A DNA stretch of 28,843 nt, taken from the IMG/VR virus record IMGVR_UViG_3300020185_000195, positions 1-28,843 of that record; one strand, written 5' to 3'. The notes beneath the pieces were generated by a model, which was not told where the DNA came from, searched no databases, and worked only from the letters and a program-made list of their open reading frames with translations. The stretch comes from a virus. Of this stretch, positions 14,864 through 23,156 are shown one piece after another; within the stretch, counting starts at the first letter, position 1, and the number at the start of each line of letters is the position of its first letter. A program made the position numbers and the translations under genes.

Positions 14864-16903
14864 ATGGCAGATATTACACAAAAAGTAGTAACAAAAGTAA
14901 TAATAGATAACAGTGATGCACTAAGTGCATTAGTAAAGCAAGAGAAAGCACAGGAGGGTGTAACAAAAGCCACAGAAGGAACTACAGAAGCCACAAAAAA
15001 AGACTCAAAAACAAAAGAGGATAACACAAAGGTAGTCAATAAACAAACGCAAGCCACGGAAGAAACAACTTCGGCTTTGGATGGTATGGCAAACGCTTTG
15101 GGTATTAATACGCAAGCCTTAAAAGGTACTGTCGGAGGCATAAAAAGTGTGGCAAAAGGTTTTAAGGTGTTTAATTCTATATTAGGCGCTAGTCTTATTG
15201 GCGTTGTCGCTTTGGCTTTGGCGGGCATGGTTTCTTGGATGAAAAGAACCGAAGAAGGAGGAGATAAGTTGTCCGTAATTATGGCGGGACTTAACGGAGT
15301 TATGGAAGGTGTTTTTGATGTGTTAAGCTCAGCGGGGAAAATAGCTTTTGAGGTTATTACTACGGCTATAGATGTACTTTTTGGTACTTGGACTTTGTTA
15401 GTTAATTCTATAGTAGAAAAGTCATTGATAGTTCAAAAAGCGTGGGCAAAATTAACGGGTAATGCAGAGGATTTAGTGGCTATTGAAAAGGAACTAAACA
15501 CTATTAGAGAGGAGTCAAAGGAAGTTATCGACGGGATGGTTACTTCTATCGTGGATAGTGGTAAAGCTATAGTAGATGAGTCAAAAGTTTTAGTTGAAAA
15601 TGTTAAGGCTATTGAAGGGAAAACAAAAGCGACTATTGAATTGCAAAAAATAGAAAACGCACTCACAAAAACAATAAGGAAAAACACAGTTGACGAAGCA
15701 AAAAGAAGAAACGAAATTCAAAAAAATCTATTAGTAACAAGAGATTTCACCAAGTCGTACGACGAGAGAAGGGAGGCTTTATTGAAAGCGAATGATTTAG
15801 AATTTGAGTCTTTAAAAGCGCAAGAGGATATAGCTGCAACACAGTTAAAACTAGCCAAAGAAAGGGATGCTATAAATGACTCTGATGCGGACGCTAAGCA
15901 AGCCGTCGCAGATGCGGAAGCTAATTTAATAAATGTTAGAACAGCGTCATTTGCCAGACAAAGAGAACTACAAAACAGGATAACAGAACAAAATAACAAA
16001 GAGATTGCAGAGCAAAAAGCAATACAAACGGAGATAGATGCAACGGCAGCGGCAAAAAAAGCGGCGGCGGATAAGGAAATAGAGCGTTCTGCAAAAGCAG
16101 ACGAAAAGCTAGTAATTGCAAAAGAGAAAGCAGCAGAGGAAAGAGCTTTGGAATTAGAGAACGCACAAACGAGAGCGGATGCTTTAATAGTAATTGAACA
16201 AGATAGATTAGCTAGACAATTAGAGGCTACAGAGGGAAACCAAGCAGAAATAGATTTAATTAAATTTGAAAGTGACAGAACTATAGCTAAAATAGAAAAG
16301 GATGCAGCTAAAAGAACTAAAGATTTAAGGAAAACACAAACGCAAACAGAGTTAGAGAATACTAATTTAGTTGTGGATGCTTCTTTATCCGCATTGCAAA
16401 CTGTTTTTGGCGAAAGTAAGGCTTTAGCAATATCTTCTGCTGTTATTAACGGTGCTTTAGCTATTACAAAGATATTATCCCAAACAGGGGTAGCTGCACC
16501 TGTTCCAATCGCATTAGCAGCTATAACTACAGGCGCAGCAGTCTTAAAAATAGCAACAGCCTCCAAAGGAATGATGATTGAAGGAGCAAGCCACGCAAAC
16601 GGAGGGGTTAAAATGATGACTCCAAGCGGAATGATTGAAGCAGAAGGTGGTGAATTTATAATGAATAAAGCTAGCACAGCAATGTTTAAAGATGAGCTAA
16701 ATGCTATTAGTTTAGCAGGAGGTGGAGTACCTTTGGCAGAACGTGGGATGATGATTGAAGGAGCAAGCAGACAATCAAACGCATCTAATTTAAGTAACGA
16801 TATTACAAACGCCGTAAACAATCAACAAACGGTATTAGTAACCGAAGATTTAGACATAGTACAGTCAAGAGTAAGAGTAACTGAGGATATAGCAACATTG
16901 TAA
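14864..16903 (+). CDS. Tail tape measure protein
   Basis: The 679-aa protein has the usual composition: polar helical N-terminus, a hydrophobic patch at about 107-125 (ILGASLIGVVALALAGMVSW), and long Ala/Glu/Lys coiled coils (about 250-500). A second small-residue hydrophobic region (AISSAVINGALAITKILSQT) follows, then a Gly/Met-rich end. The motif GMMIEGASHANGGVKMM, partly repeated as GMMIEGASRQ, with IEAEGGEFIMNK, is typical of Bacteroidetes tape measures. Tape length usually sets tail length; 679 aa predicts a tail of roughly 100 nm. The antisense strand carries long ORFs, which are composition artefacts. Confidence 0.85.
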   Translation: MADITQKVVTKVIIDNSDALSALVKQEKAQEGVTKATEGTTEATKKDSKTKEDNTKVVNKQTQATEETTSALDGMANALGINTQALKGTVGGIKSVAKGFKVFNSILGASLIGVVALALAGMVSWMKRTEEGGDKLSVIMAGLNGVMEGVFDVLSSAGKIAFEVITTAIDVLFGTWTLLVNSIVEKSLIVQKAWAKLTGNAEDLVAIEKELNTIREESKEVIDGMVTSIVDSGKAIVDESKVLVENVKAIEGKTKATIELQKIENALTKTIRKNTVDEAKRRNEIQKNLLVTRDFTKSYDERREALLKANDLEFESLKAQEDIAATQLKLAKERDAINDSDADAKQAVADAEANLINVRTASFARQRELQNRITEQNNKEIAEQKAIQTEIDATAAAKKAAADKEIERSAKADEKLVIAKEKAAEERALELENAQTRADALIVIEQDRLARQLEATEGNQAEIDLIKFESDRTIAKIEKDAAKRTKDLRKTQTQTELENTNLVVDASLSALQTVFGESKALAISSAVINGALAITKILSQTGVAAPVPIALAAITTGAAVLKIATASKGMMIEGASHANGGVKMMTPSGMIEAEGGEFIMNKASTAMFKDELNAISLAGGGVPLAERGMMIEGASRQSNASNLSNDITNAVNNQQTVLVTEDLDIVQSRVRVTEDIATL

Positions 16904-16905
16904 TT

Positions 16906-17109
16906 ATGGATAAAAAATATACACTTCAAGAGCTTTTTAATATGGGGTTAATTTCTTATAAGCCTTTATTTTATTTAGAGATGGTCAATAAGTACCAACA
17001 ATTAAGAGCAGCAAAAGTAAAAAAGAGTGTAGCCGTAAAGCAAGTGGCTGAATTATCAAGAGTAACACCTAAAACAGTTTACCAAGCTATCAGACTTTTA
17101 ACCCGATAA
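16906..17109 (+). CDS. Small protein with HTH-like C-terminus
   Basis: A 67-aa ORF two bases after the tape measure. Residues about 40-65 (SVAVKQVAELSRVTPKTVYQAIRLL) read like a helix-turn-helix of the 'VAELSxVTPKTVYxAI' type, so it may bind DNA. The N-terminal half is helical and polar. It lies at the end of the tail operon, before a weak terminator and a new promoter. A regulator of late genes is possible but unproven. Confidence 0.55.
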   Translation: MDKKYTLQELFNMGLISYKPLFYLEMVNKYQQLRAAKVKKSVAVKQVAELSRVTPKTVYQAIRLLTR

Positions 17110-17135
17110 GGTTACGAATTTTAATGCAACCTTTT
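17108..17135 (+). terminator. Weak intrinsic terminator
   Basis: AAGGTT (17108-17113) pairs with AACCTT (17128-17133) around a 14-nt loop and runs into TTTT. A short stem makes it weak, but it lies exactly between two operons. Confidence 0.45.
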
Positions 17136-17150
17136 CATTACTTATCTTTA
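17120..17150 (+). promoter_or_regulatory. Candidate promoter for head operon
   Basis: TTTA (17120-17123), 19 bp, then TATCTTTA (17143-17150): each box differs from the Bacteroidetes consensus TTTG-N19-TAnnTTTG only at its last base. The ATG at 17155 is four bases downstream of the -7 box, the same geometry as at 27776-27788. Confidence 0.5.
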
Positions 17151-17154
17151 GGTT

Positions 17155-17496
17155 ATGGCTAGAGATTGGATAACGAGAAACAATAATCAAGGCAACGTAT
17201 TAAAGACAGGGGTTCATAATTTGCTAGATTCCGATTCTATAGATTTAGATTGTAATATATCTGTAGTTGATGTAGTTCTATCAAATAAAAATATAACTGT
17301 AACCGCAAACGCTAGCAAATCAATGGTAGGTGATATTTGTATGATTGTTGGAGGGAATAATGGCGTTTCCCCTTTTGATATAATTTTAGACGGTGACTTC
17401 CAATCTGGAACGGTTACTGTCCCTGTATTAGAGGGTTTCTCAATTATGACCATTTTTAATGGAGCAAGTTTTACGCCAACACAAACCCCAATATAA
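17155..17496 (+). CDS. Hypothetical structural protein
   Basis: The 113-aa protein is beta-rich (NISVVDVVLSNKNITVTANA, GTVTVPVLEGFSIMTIFNG) and has no catalytic motif or membrane segment. It is the first gene of the head operon, five bases before the protease. Decoration or head-stabilising proteins are often this size and lie here, but nothing in the sequence is diagnostic. Confidence 0.5.
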   Translation: MARDWITRNNNQGNVLKTGVHNLLDSDSIDLDCNISVVDVVLSNKNITVTANASKSMVGDICMIVGGNNGVSPFDIILDGDFQSGTVTVPVLEGFSIMTIFNGASFTPTQTPI

Positions 17497-17501
17497 ATAT
17501 A

Positions 17502-18503
17502 ATGAATAAGAAAAGCATAAGAATTGATGGCGTTGTTGGTGACTTACTAAACACAGGAGAAGGATTTAAGGCTCGTGTCGCAGAGTTAGACCTTGCAAAG
17601 GATGAAGCTTTGGAGGTTGTTATTAATTCGCAAGGGGGCTCTGTATTAGAAGGATATTCAATATACAACTTTTTAAGGAACTTAGATAATGAGGTTTATA
17701 TTTCAATAGATGGATTTGCGGGTTCAATTGCTACTTTAATCTCATTAGCAACTAAGAAAGAAAACACGTCAATTAGTGAGGTTTCCATGTTTATGATTCA
17801 TAGAAGCTCAGTAATGGCAGAAGGTAACCAAGAAGAGTTAGCAAGTCAAATAGAGATCCTAGATTCTATTGATAAGACTTTAGCGTCTGTTTATTCAGAG
17901 CGTACAGATATACCAAAAGATACAATAACGGAAATGATGAGTAAAGAAACTTGGCTAAGTGGCAAAGATGCCGTAGAAGCGGGTTTCATTGGTAGCTTAA
18001 CAAATAAGATTGCAGCAGATATTGTCGCTCAATCATTTAGCAAACAAATAAAAAGTAATATGGGAATAATGGATAAAATCATGGCAAAGTACAATGCGAA
18101 AGCAGAGGAAGAGCCAGAAGAAACAGTGACGGCTGAAGCAGTTGATCCTGTAAATGAGGAGAAAAAAGAAGAGGAAGAAACAAAAGCAGAGTATGTAACA
18201 ATGGAGGCTTTCAAAGAGCTTGCAAATGCTTTTGATTCACTTGCTGCAAAACTTGACAACGCAGAGGGTGACGAAGAGGAAAAGACAGAAGAGGAAGTAG
18301 AGAAAGAGAAAGAGATTGAGGAAGAAGAAATGTCTGCTATCATTGAAGCGCAAATTGAAGTAGGAGTAGCTAAAGCTATTGCATCTCTTAAATCTTCTAA
18401 AGGTGAAGTCCCAGTTGGAAACGTAAAAGAGAAGGGGACATTTAATGCTTTTGCAGCACATAGAGCAAAGCAAAAGGAAAGAGAAAACAAAACAAGATTT
18501 TAA
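17502..18503 (+). CDS. ClpP-like head maturation protease with C-terminal scaffold region
   Basis: Residues 1-180 form a ClpP/S14-type serine protease: oxyanion region INSQGGSVLEGY (41-52), nucleophile Ser75 in GFAGSIAT, His100 in MFMIHRSS and an Asp near 121-124, the expected catalytic triad. It would cleave scaffold and perhaps capsid during prohead maturation. Residues from about 187 to 333 are highly acidic and helical (runs of E/K), as in fused scaffold domains. An internal ATG at 18060 may make that part separately. The gene directly precedes the major capsid gene. Confidence 0.88.
   Translation: MNKKSIRIDGVVGDLLNTGEGFKARVAELDLAKDEALEVVINSQGGSVLEGYSIYNFLRNLDNEVYISIDGFAGSIATLISLATKKENTSISEVSMFMIHRSSVMAEGNQEELASQIEILDSIDKTLASVYSERTDIPKDTITEMMSKETWLSGKDAVEAGFIGSLTNKIAADIVAQSFSKQIKSNMGIMDKIMAKYNAKAEEEPEETVTAEAVDPVNEEKKEEEETKAEYVTMEAFKELANAFDSLAAKLDNAEGDEEEKTEEEVEKEKEIEEEEMSAIIEAQIEVGVAKAIASLKSSKGEVPVGNVKEKGTFNAFAAHRAKQKERENKTRF
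18060..18503 (+). CDS. Nested scaffold protein from internal in-frame start (candidate)
   Basis: Reading the C-terminal part of the protease gene from the ATG at 18060 gives a 147-aa acidic, helical protein beginning MGIMDKIMAKYNAK. The bases upstream, GCAAACAAATA plus AAAAGTAAT, closely match the TTTAAACAAATA leader that precedes several true starts in this window. The break also falls where the ClpP fold ends. This mirrors lambda C/Nu3, in which the scaffold is translated from an internal start in the protease gene. It is a prediction from spacing and leader similarity. Confidence 0.5.
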   Translation: MGIMDKIMAKYNAKAEEEPEETVTAEAVDPVNEEKKEEEETKAEYVTMEAFKELANAFDSLAAKLDNAEGDEEEKTEEEVEKEKEIEEEEMSAIIEAQIEVGVAKAIASLKSSKGEVPVGNVKEKGTFNAFAAHRAKQKERENKTRF

Positions 18504-18515
18504 AAATAAAATAAC

Positions 18516-19445
18516 ATGGGAGTAAATATAACAAGTGGATATAACGGGGAAGTAGCTGACCTGTTAATATCATTAATGACGGTAGGTAATCAAGCCGTAG
18601 AAAAAGGGTCTGTATATCTTCATGCGGGGGTACAAAAATCAATTGCGTTACCTAGATTTAATGCAGCAGCAGACCAAATACAAGCAAACAACGCAGACCC
18701 TCAAACGGCTCAGGCGTCTGATTCATTTACATACGATGAGAGATCAATAGCACCTCTTTCTTTTATGTTTTATGATGAAGTAAACCCTAGAGATTTTGAG
18801 GACGTTTGGAGAGAATTTCAGCCAGTAGGTCAATTGGCAGATCGTGTTGACAACCCTAAAATTTTGAACGCAATTACTACCGAGACTTTAAAGAGTTTTG
18901 GAACTCAGATTGGGAAATGTATTTGGCAAGGTGACACAGCAGGAGCAACAGCAGTATCTTGGTTCGATGGTTATGAAAAGATTTTAGCGGCTGACGGTGC
19001 TATTAATCCAACGCCAGCGGGTGTATTATCTGCTGCTAATATAATTAGTGTATTAGAGTCGTGTATTGGTGCGATTCCTGATGCTTTGTATGATGATCCT
19101 AATATGATCATTAACATGAGTACAAAGGCGTTTAGATTCTACGAGCAAGCAAGTAGAGCTTTAGACTTTAAAGGGGCTAATATTTCAGAGGCGCAACCAG
19201 ATAGATTCGGTGGTTTTGCAATTAGACATTATTCTGGAATGAGTGATGATAAAATTATCGTTGCTAAGTCTACCGCAGGGAGAGATTCTAACCTTTGGGC
19301 AGGGATTGACGTTTCAGGGGATGATGAAAACGTGAAAATCGCTCGTAAGAGTTCAATGTCAGAATTATTTGGTGTTTTAGTACGTGCTAAGTATGCAGTA
19401 AATGCGCCAAATCCTACAGAGTGCGTTCTTTATTTGCCTGCATAA
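18516..19445 (+). CDS. Major capsid protein (HK97-type fold)
   Basis: The 309-aa protein follows the protease/scaffold gene by 12 bases and is followed by a terminator, as expected for the most strongly expressed head protein. It has an N-terminal helical segment and a central region SFMFYDEVNPRDFEDVWREF. It also has a spine-helix-like stretch and a C-terminal P-domain-like segment (PNMIINMSTKAFRFYEQASR, FGGFAIRHYSGMSDDKIIVA) found in Bacteroidetes major capsid proteins. No large N-terminal delta domain is present, consistent with a separate or fused scaffold. Confidence 0.85.
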   Translation: MGVNITSGYNGEVADLLISLMTVGNQAVEKGSVYLHAGVQKSIALPRFNAAADQIQANNADPQTAQASDSFTYDERSIAPLSFMFYDEVNPRDFEDVWREFQPVGQLADRVDNPKILNAITTETLKSFGTQIGKCIWQGDTAGATAVSWFDGYEKILAADGAINPTPAGVLSAANIISVLESCIGAIPDALYDDPNMIINMSTKAFRFYEQASRALDFKGANISEAQPDRFGGFAIRHYSGMSDDKIIVAKSTAGRDSNLWAGIDVSGDDENVKIARKSSMSELFGVLVRAKYAVNAPNPTECVLYLPA

Positions 19446-19452
19446 TTTTAAT

Positions 19453-19477
19453 AGGGGGGTTTAATTACTCCCCTTTT
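19453..19477 (+). terminator. Terminator after major capsid gene
   Basis: GGGG (within 19454-19459) pairs with CCCC (19470-19473) across an AT loop, extended by A-T at 19453/19474, and runs into TTTTG. It is short but GC-rich, and its position right after the capsid gene suits attenuation of downstream expression. Confidence 0.65.
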
Positions 19478-19501
19478 GTTTAACATTTAAAATATAATTA
19501 T

Positions 19502-20101
19502 ATGAGCGTATGCGGTGGTATTAATATGGGTTCAACTTATGATTGTTCTACTCCTATAGTGGGTGGTAATAATCAAAATTTAATTCTTATTGATCAAGAG
19601 ATATTCAATAGAGCAACTATCGTTTATGATGGTAGTACGGATAATTTAATAACAGGGATAACCTTAACACAGATTGGGGACGTTGGGTATAAGTACGAAG
19701 GAATTAGAAAGAGTTTGAACCCTCAATCTGCTTTTGTTCCTAGTGACGTGTCAAACGGATATGATCATCAAGTTGACTTCTTAATTTTCGATGTAAGTCA
19801 ATTACAAAAGAATAACATTGAGAAAATGGCTTTTGGTCGTCAAGTTGCTATACTTGAAAATACAAACGCTTTAGGAAATGGAGATTCTGTTTTTGAAGTT
19901 TTTGGAACTGGTTTAGGTTTAGAAGTACAAGCGGGGGCAATGAGAATAACAGGAGACACGGACACGAACGGAGCTTACACAATAAGCCTTAAAACGTCTG
20001 ACTTAGGAGGCAAAGAACAACACCTTCCTAACTCTCTTTGGAGTACTGATTATGCGACAACTAAAACTTTAGTTGATGCGTTACTGGTGCCAGTAGTATA
20101 A
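19502..20101 (+). CDS. Probable major tail tube protein
   Basis: The 199-aa protein is rich in beta-type segments and glycine, and ends with EVFGTGLGLEVQAGAMRITG, then DTDTNGAYTISLKTSDLGGK, an arrangement seen in Bacteroidetes tail-tube subunits. It is flanked by terminators on both sides, so it is probably transcribed as its own short, abundant message, as expected for a tail tube. Head decoration protein is the alternative, given that it sits between capsid and portal. Confidence 0.6.
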   Translation: MSVCGGINMGSTYDCSTPIVGGNNQNLILIDQEIFNRATIVYDGSTDNLITGITLTQIGDVGYKYEGIRKSLNPQSAFVPSDVSNGYDHQVDFLIFDVSQLQKNNIEKMAFGRQVAILENTNALGNGDSVFEVFGTGLGLEVQAGAMRITGDTDTNGAYTISLKTSDLGGKEQHLPNSLWSTDYATTKTLVDALLVPVV

Positions 20102-20113
20102 TAAAAATTAATC

Positions 20114-20138
20114 GGGGGGCGTTCTGTTCCCCCTTTTT
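20114..20138 (+). terminator. Terminator after tail-tube-like gene
   Basis: GGGGG (20114-20119) pairs with CCCCC (20129-20133) around GTTCTGTT and is followed by TTTTT (20134-20138), a compact GC-rich stem with a full T-run. Confidence 0.75.
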
Positions 20139-20154
20139 ATCTAAATAAAATAAA

Positions 20155-20322
20155 ATGTATAGTTTAAAAAAAGATTGTAAATTAGCCGTTCAAGGTTTAG
20201 GGATTGTATTGACTAAAAACAGTAGTCAAGATGATTTTGAAAGAGCTTTGAAACATTCGCCAAAATTGAGTAACTTTATTGAAACTAAATTAGCAAAAGA
20301 TGGCAAAGCGAGCAACAAATAA
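20155..20322 (+). CDS. Hypothetical 55-aa protein
   Basis: A short ORF starting after the terminator with an A-rich leader (aaataaaataaa) and overlapping the next gene by 23 bases. The predicted protein (MYSLKKDCKLAVQGLGIVLT...) is small and soluble, with a helical C-terminal half. It may be the first gene of the portal operon. No function is recognised. Confidence 0.5.
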   Translation: MYSLKKDCKLAVQGLGIVLTKNSSQDDFERALKHSPKLSNFIETKLAKDGKASNK

Positions 20323-20551
20323 GAAAGCACCTACTACGACATTAGAGGGAAAAAGATTCTGGAGAAGTAAAGTGTATATTAACACAGTGGGAGTAGTTTC
20401 TGGAGAGGTTAAAGAGTCAGATTTAAAAGAGTTTTTAGCTAGTATCCCTAAAGGTGTAGAAATAGACCTTAATAAATGGTGTATTACTGAGAATGAACAA
20501 AAAGCTAAAGAGAATTTAGCAAAAGAAAAAACAAGACTAGCAAAAGCGTAA
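20300..20551 (+). CDS. Hypothetical 83-aa basic protein before portal
   Basis: The protein begins with a basic segment (MAKRATNKKAPTTTLEGKRF) and has a beta-rich middle (FWRSKVYINTVGVVSGEV) and a Lys/Glu-rich helical end. It is one base upstream of the portal gene and overlaps the previous ORF. It may be a small head-assembly protein, but nothing is diagnostic. Confidence 0.55.
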   Translation: MAKRATNKKAPTTTLEGKRFWRSKVYINTVGVVSGEVKESDLKEFLASIPKGVEIDLNKWCITENEQKAKENLAKEKTRLAKA

Positions 20552-20552
20552 T

Positions 20553-21677
20553 ATGTCAATAGCTCAAAGGAATACAATTATAAAGCGGATACCTACGCAA
20601 GTAGATTATCGGGATGATATTTCATGTTATGGAGCGGACAATCTATACTGTCAAAGAATAGAAGAGATTTCGTTCCGTTCTCCAATAACTACGAGCTGCA
20701 TTAATACACTCTCCATCTTCTTAGAGGGTGGAGGGTTTATTGATAATGGGGATACTATTGTTAATAAGCACGATAAGACATTAAACGACATTTTAAGAGA
20801 AGTTGCAAAGGATAATGCAATGTTTAACGGCTTTGCACTTCATATAAATGTAGATGAAATAGGAGGCATCACAGAGATTAATAATGTTAAGTTTAAGGAT
20901 ATTCGTTTTGGATTGCCTAATAGATTTGGTAGGCACTCAGACGTGAAACTCAACGTGAACTGGGAGGAAGATTTCGGAAAAACAACTCACAACACGAGAG
21001 ATATTTTTACCTTTCCATTATGGAATAAAAGAGAAGATTATAACATAGAGGACATTGAGGATTTTCAAGGTTATATCTTATATTATACCCCAGAACAAGA
21101 CATTTATCCGAAATGTACGTTTGATGCGGTTTTAGACTCATCACAAACGAACGGTGAGATTCAAGTTTTTGAATTAGGGAGTTTACAGAATGGATTTCAT
21201 GGAAGTTCAATATTCAAACAACAGGGCGAAATTGAAAACGAGGACGAAGAAAGATCTTTATTAATGGACTTACACAACTTGACAGGGGCAGAAAATGCGG
21301 GTTCTGTTATGGTTGTAAATGTTCCCGAAGGTTTTGACGGTGATATATTAGAACAAGTACCCGCAAATAATAACGACAGACTTTTTGAGTTAACTAATAA
21401 AACGTCAAGGGATAGGGTTCAAAGTTTTTTTGCAATACCTAAAGCGGTTTTAGGAATTGAGCCAGAGAGTGGAATGTTTAGCCAAGAGGAGCAAGAAAGC
21501 TCGCACGATGCCTATTCAAAAAGGACTAGGCGACAAAGGGAAACTATTGCGACCGTATTTGATAGGCTCTTAGTTGATTGGCACACAGGGAGTATTCAAG
21601 TTGATGGCATTAAAGAACCAGGGTTTGGAACTTTGACGGATGTAGAAATAGCAGAAGATGAAGAAACGAAAGAATAA
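20553..21677 (+). CDS. Portal protein
   Basis: The 374-aa protein has the general layout of siphovirus portals. An N-terminal segment with RSPITTSCINTLSIFLEGGG comes first, then a wing region with NAMFNGFALHINVDEIGG. The stem/clip-like part contains RVQSFFAIPKAVLGIEPESG, followed by FSQEEQESSHDAYSKRTRRQ, a sequence pattern characteristic of phage portals ('IP...LG...G.FS..E'). It forms the dodecameric ring through which DNA enters the head. Its location here, 13 kb downstream of terminase, is unusual. Confidence 0.85.
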   Translation: MSIAQRNTIIKRIPTQVDYRDDISCYGADNLYCQRIEEISFRSPITTSCINTLSIFLEGGGFIDNGDTIVNKHDKTLNDILREVAKDNAMFNGFALHINVDEIGGITEINNVKFKDIRFGLPNRFGRHSDVKLNVNWEEDFGKTTHNTRDIFTFPLWNKREDYNIEDIEDFQGYILYYTPEQDIYPKCTFDAVLDSSQTNGEIQVFELGSLQNGFHGSSIFKQQGEIENEDEERSLLMDLHNLTGAENAGSVMVVNVPEGFDGDILEQVPANNNDRLFELTNKTSRDRVQSFFAIPKAVLGIEPESGMFSQEEQESSHDAYSKRTRRQRETIATVFDRLLVDWHTGSIQVDGIKEPGFGTLTDVEIAEDEETKE

Positions 21678-22213
21678 TGGCAGAATCAATAATTATAACA
21701 AAGGATAATATAAGGGAAACGTGGGCTAATTTTGATAAGAACTTCAAAAGTGAACAAGTAGATCCTTTTATCTTAAAAGCCCAACAAAACGACTTAAAAC
21801 CGTTCTTAGGAGAAGCTTTATACTTTGACTTCTTAGAGAATATAACCGATCAAAAGTATGTTGACTTATTAAACGGTACAACATATTCATATAACGGGTA
21901 CACTATATATTTTAATGGCATTAAGCCAATGTTATCTGCTTATTCTTATGCAAGAACACTAAAGAATATAGATATAAATGTATCTCGTGGTTCTGTAGTA
22001 TCAAAGAGTTCTGAGCAATCAGAAAAGCATGAGAACGATTTAATATATAGACGTAAAACAGAGGCAGAGAGTGAAGCGCTAAGGCTTCAAAAAGAACTAG
22101 AACAGTTTCTAGACTCTAAAAAAACAGACTACCCTTTATGGAGGTTAGGAACGCAAGAGATAAAAAGAACAAGTTTCAGAATTTTAAAAGTACCTAGACA
22201 TAGACAACAATAA
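21677..22213 (+). CDS. Head-tail connector-like protein (DUF6712-type)
   Basis: The 178-aa protein starts in a TAATG overlap with the portal stop. Its pattern NFKSEQVDPFILKAQQNDLK, then PFLGEALYFDFLEN and LNGTTYSYNGYTIYFNGIKP followed by MLSAYSYARTL, matches Bacteroidetes DUF6712-type proteins. Those are found just after portal or capsid genes and are likely gp6-like head-completion adaptors. The C-terminal part is a charged helix (KTEAESEALRLQKELEQFLD). Confidence 0.7.
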   Translation: MAESIIITKDNIRETWANFDKNFKSEQVDPFILKAQQNDLKPFLGEALYFDFLENITDQKYVDLLNGTTYSYNGYTIYFNGIKPMLSAYSYARTLKNIDINVSRGSVVSKSSEQSEKHENDLIYRRKTEAESEALRLQKELEQFLDSKKTDYPLWRLGTQEIKRTSFRILKVPRHRQQ

Positions 22214-22215
22214 TC

Positions 22216-22446
22216 ATGGCAACAGTAGTAACATTATGCAAAAGCCCAGAAGAGCTTTCAGATTTAACAGGTTTTTTAGTTTATTCTAATTTAGATGATA
22301 GCCAAGTTGAATTAGAGTATGAGACAGGCGACCTAGTTATGACCGTAGGGGGGAACTATACTATTGTAAAATATGGAGCGTTACAGACTGATTATATAAT
22401 ATTACAAAAAGGGGGTTTTTACACAGTAATAGAAGAAACGGTATAA
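22216..22446 (+). CDS. Hypothetical 76-aa protein
   Basis: A small acidic, beta-rich protein (SQVELEYETGDLVMTVGG, QTDYIILQKGGFYTVIEETV) lying two bases after the connector gene and one base before the lectin-like gene. The composition suggests a small structural protein. No recognised domain. Confidence 0.5.
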   Translation: MATVVTLCKSPEELSDLTGFLVYSNLDDSQVELEYETGDLVMTVGGNYTIVKYGALQTDYIILQKGGFYTVIEETV

Positions 22447-22447
22447 C

Positions 22448-23152
22448 ATGGCTTTAACATTATTGAAAGACGAGAGCGAGCTACAAAGCTACGTTGCAAG
22501 CAATCCAAGTTCTTACATAGTTGTAAAGGGTTATTTCTATATAGGCTTAGACCCTACGACGGTACAACAATATAAGAATGTGTTACTTGCTGCGAATGCA
22601 GATTCATTAATTGCAAATAGTATTCCCGTATGGAGTACTATTAATGATATTGATTTTGAATTCACTTTTGTTTTTAATCAAAGTACCTCAAACTTTAATT
22701 CAATATTTAGTCGAGGTGACGCAAATCTAAACAGAATAGAAATACAGATCACTACTAATCTAGATGTGGGGATTCGTATTGCGGTTGGTGGTGTGGGACA
22801 CGTAGCTGAAAACATTGATCTAAACTTGGTGGACGGTGTTGAATACACTTTTAAATATTTTCAATCAAAGTTTTATGTAAATGGTGTTGAAGAAGCGGAT
22901 AATTCAGCGGTTTCTTCAATAGATGTTTCAAGTTTAAATCAAGACATTTATTTTAACGGCAAGTCTTATGTTACTGCGAACGGTTTAGATTTAAGTTTTT
23001 TTAGTCTAGGTATTAACGGCGAAACATTCGGATTAAACGAGCCAAGCGGTGCGACCTTTACAGGCTCATTGGGTACAACAGGAACAAGAGTAACAAGCTC
23101 TTTAGACCCTAATTACATTGACGACGTAATGATACAACCTTATAATCCATAA
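22448..23152 (+). CDS. Jelly-roll (LamG/concanavalin A-like) structural protein
   Basis: The 234-aa protein contains a beta-sandwich-like stretch: DFEFTFVFNQSTSNFNSIFS, IEIQITTNLDVGIRIAVGG, then LVDGVEYTFKYFQSKFYVNG. The last resembles the 'G..y.v.~g.~.l.vNG' hallmark of LamG/concanavalin-type lectin folds that bind glycans. This is consistent with a receptor-binding or virion-decoration role. The N-terminal 40 residues are a separate short segment. It is placed just before the lysis genes, where tail fibres are common. Confidence 0.6.
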   Translation: MALTLLKDESELQSYVASNPSSYIVVKGYFYIGLDPTTVQQYKNVLLAANADSLIANSIPVWSTINDIDFEFTFVFNQSTSNFNSIFSRGDANLNRIEIQITTNLDVGIRIAVGGVGHVAENIDLNLVDGVEYTFKYFQSKFYVNGVEEADNSAVSSIDVSSLNQDIYFNGKSYVTANGLDLSFFSLGINGETFGLNEPSGATFTGSLGTTGTRVTSSLDPNYIDDVMIQPYNP

Positions 23153-23156
23153 AAAA

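Noticed and set aside
15718-16821. 367-aa open frame antisense to the tape measure
   Set aside because: It mirrors the Ala/Glu/Lys coiled-coil codons on the other strand (Ser/Phe/Ala-rich low-complexity product) and has no leader or promoter; the tape measure explains the region.
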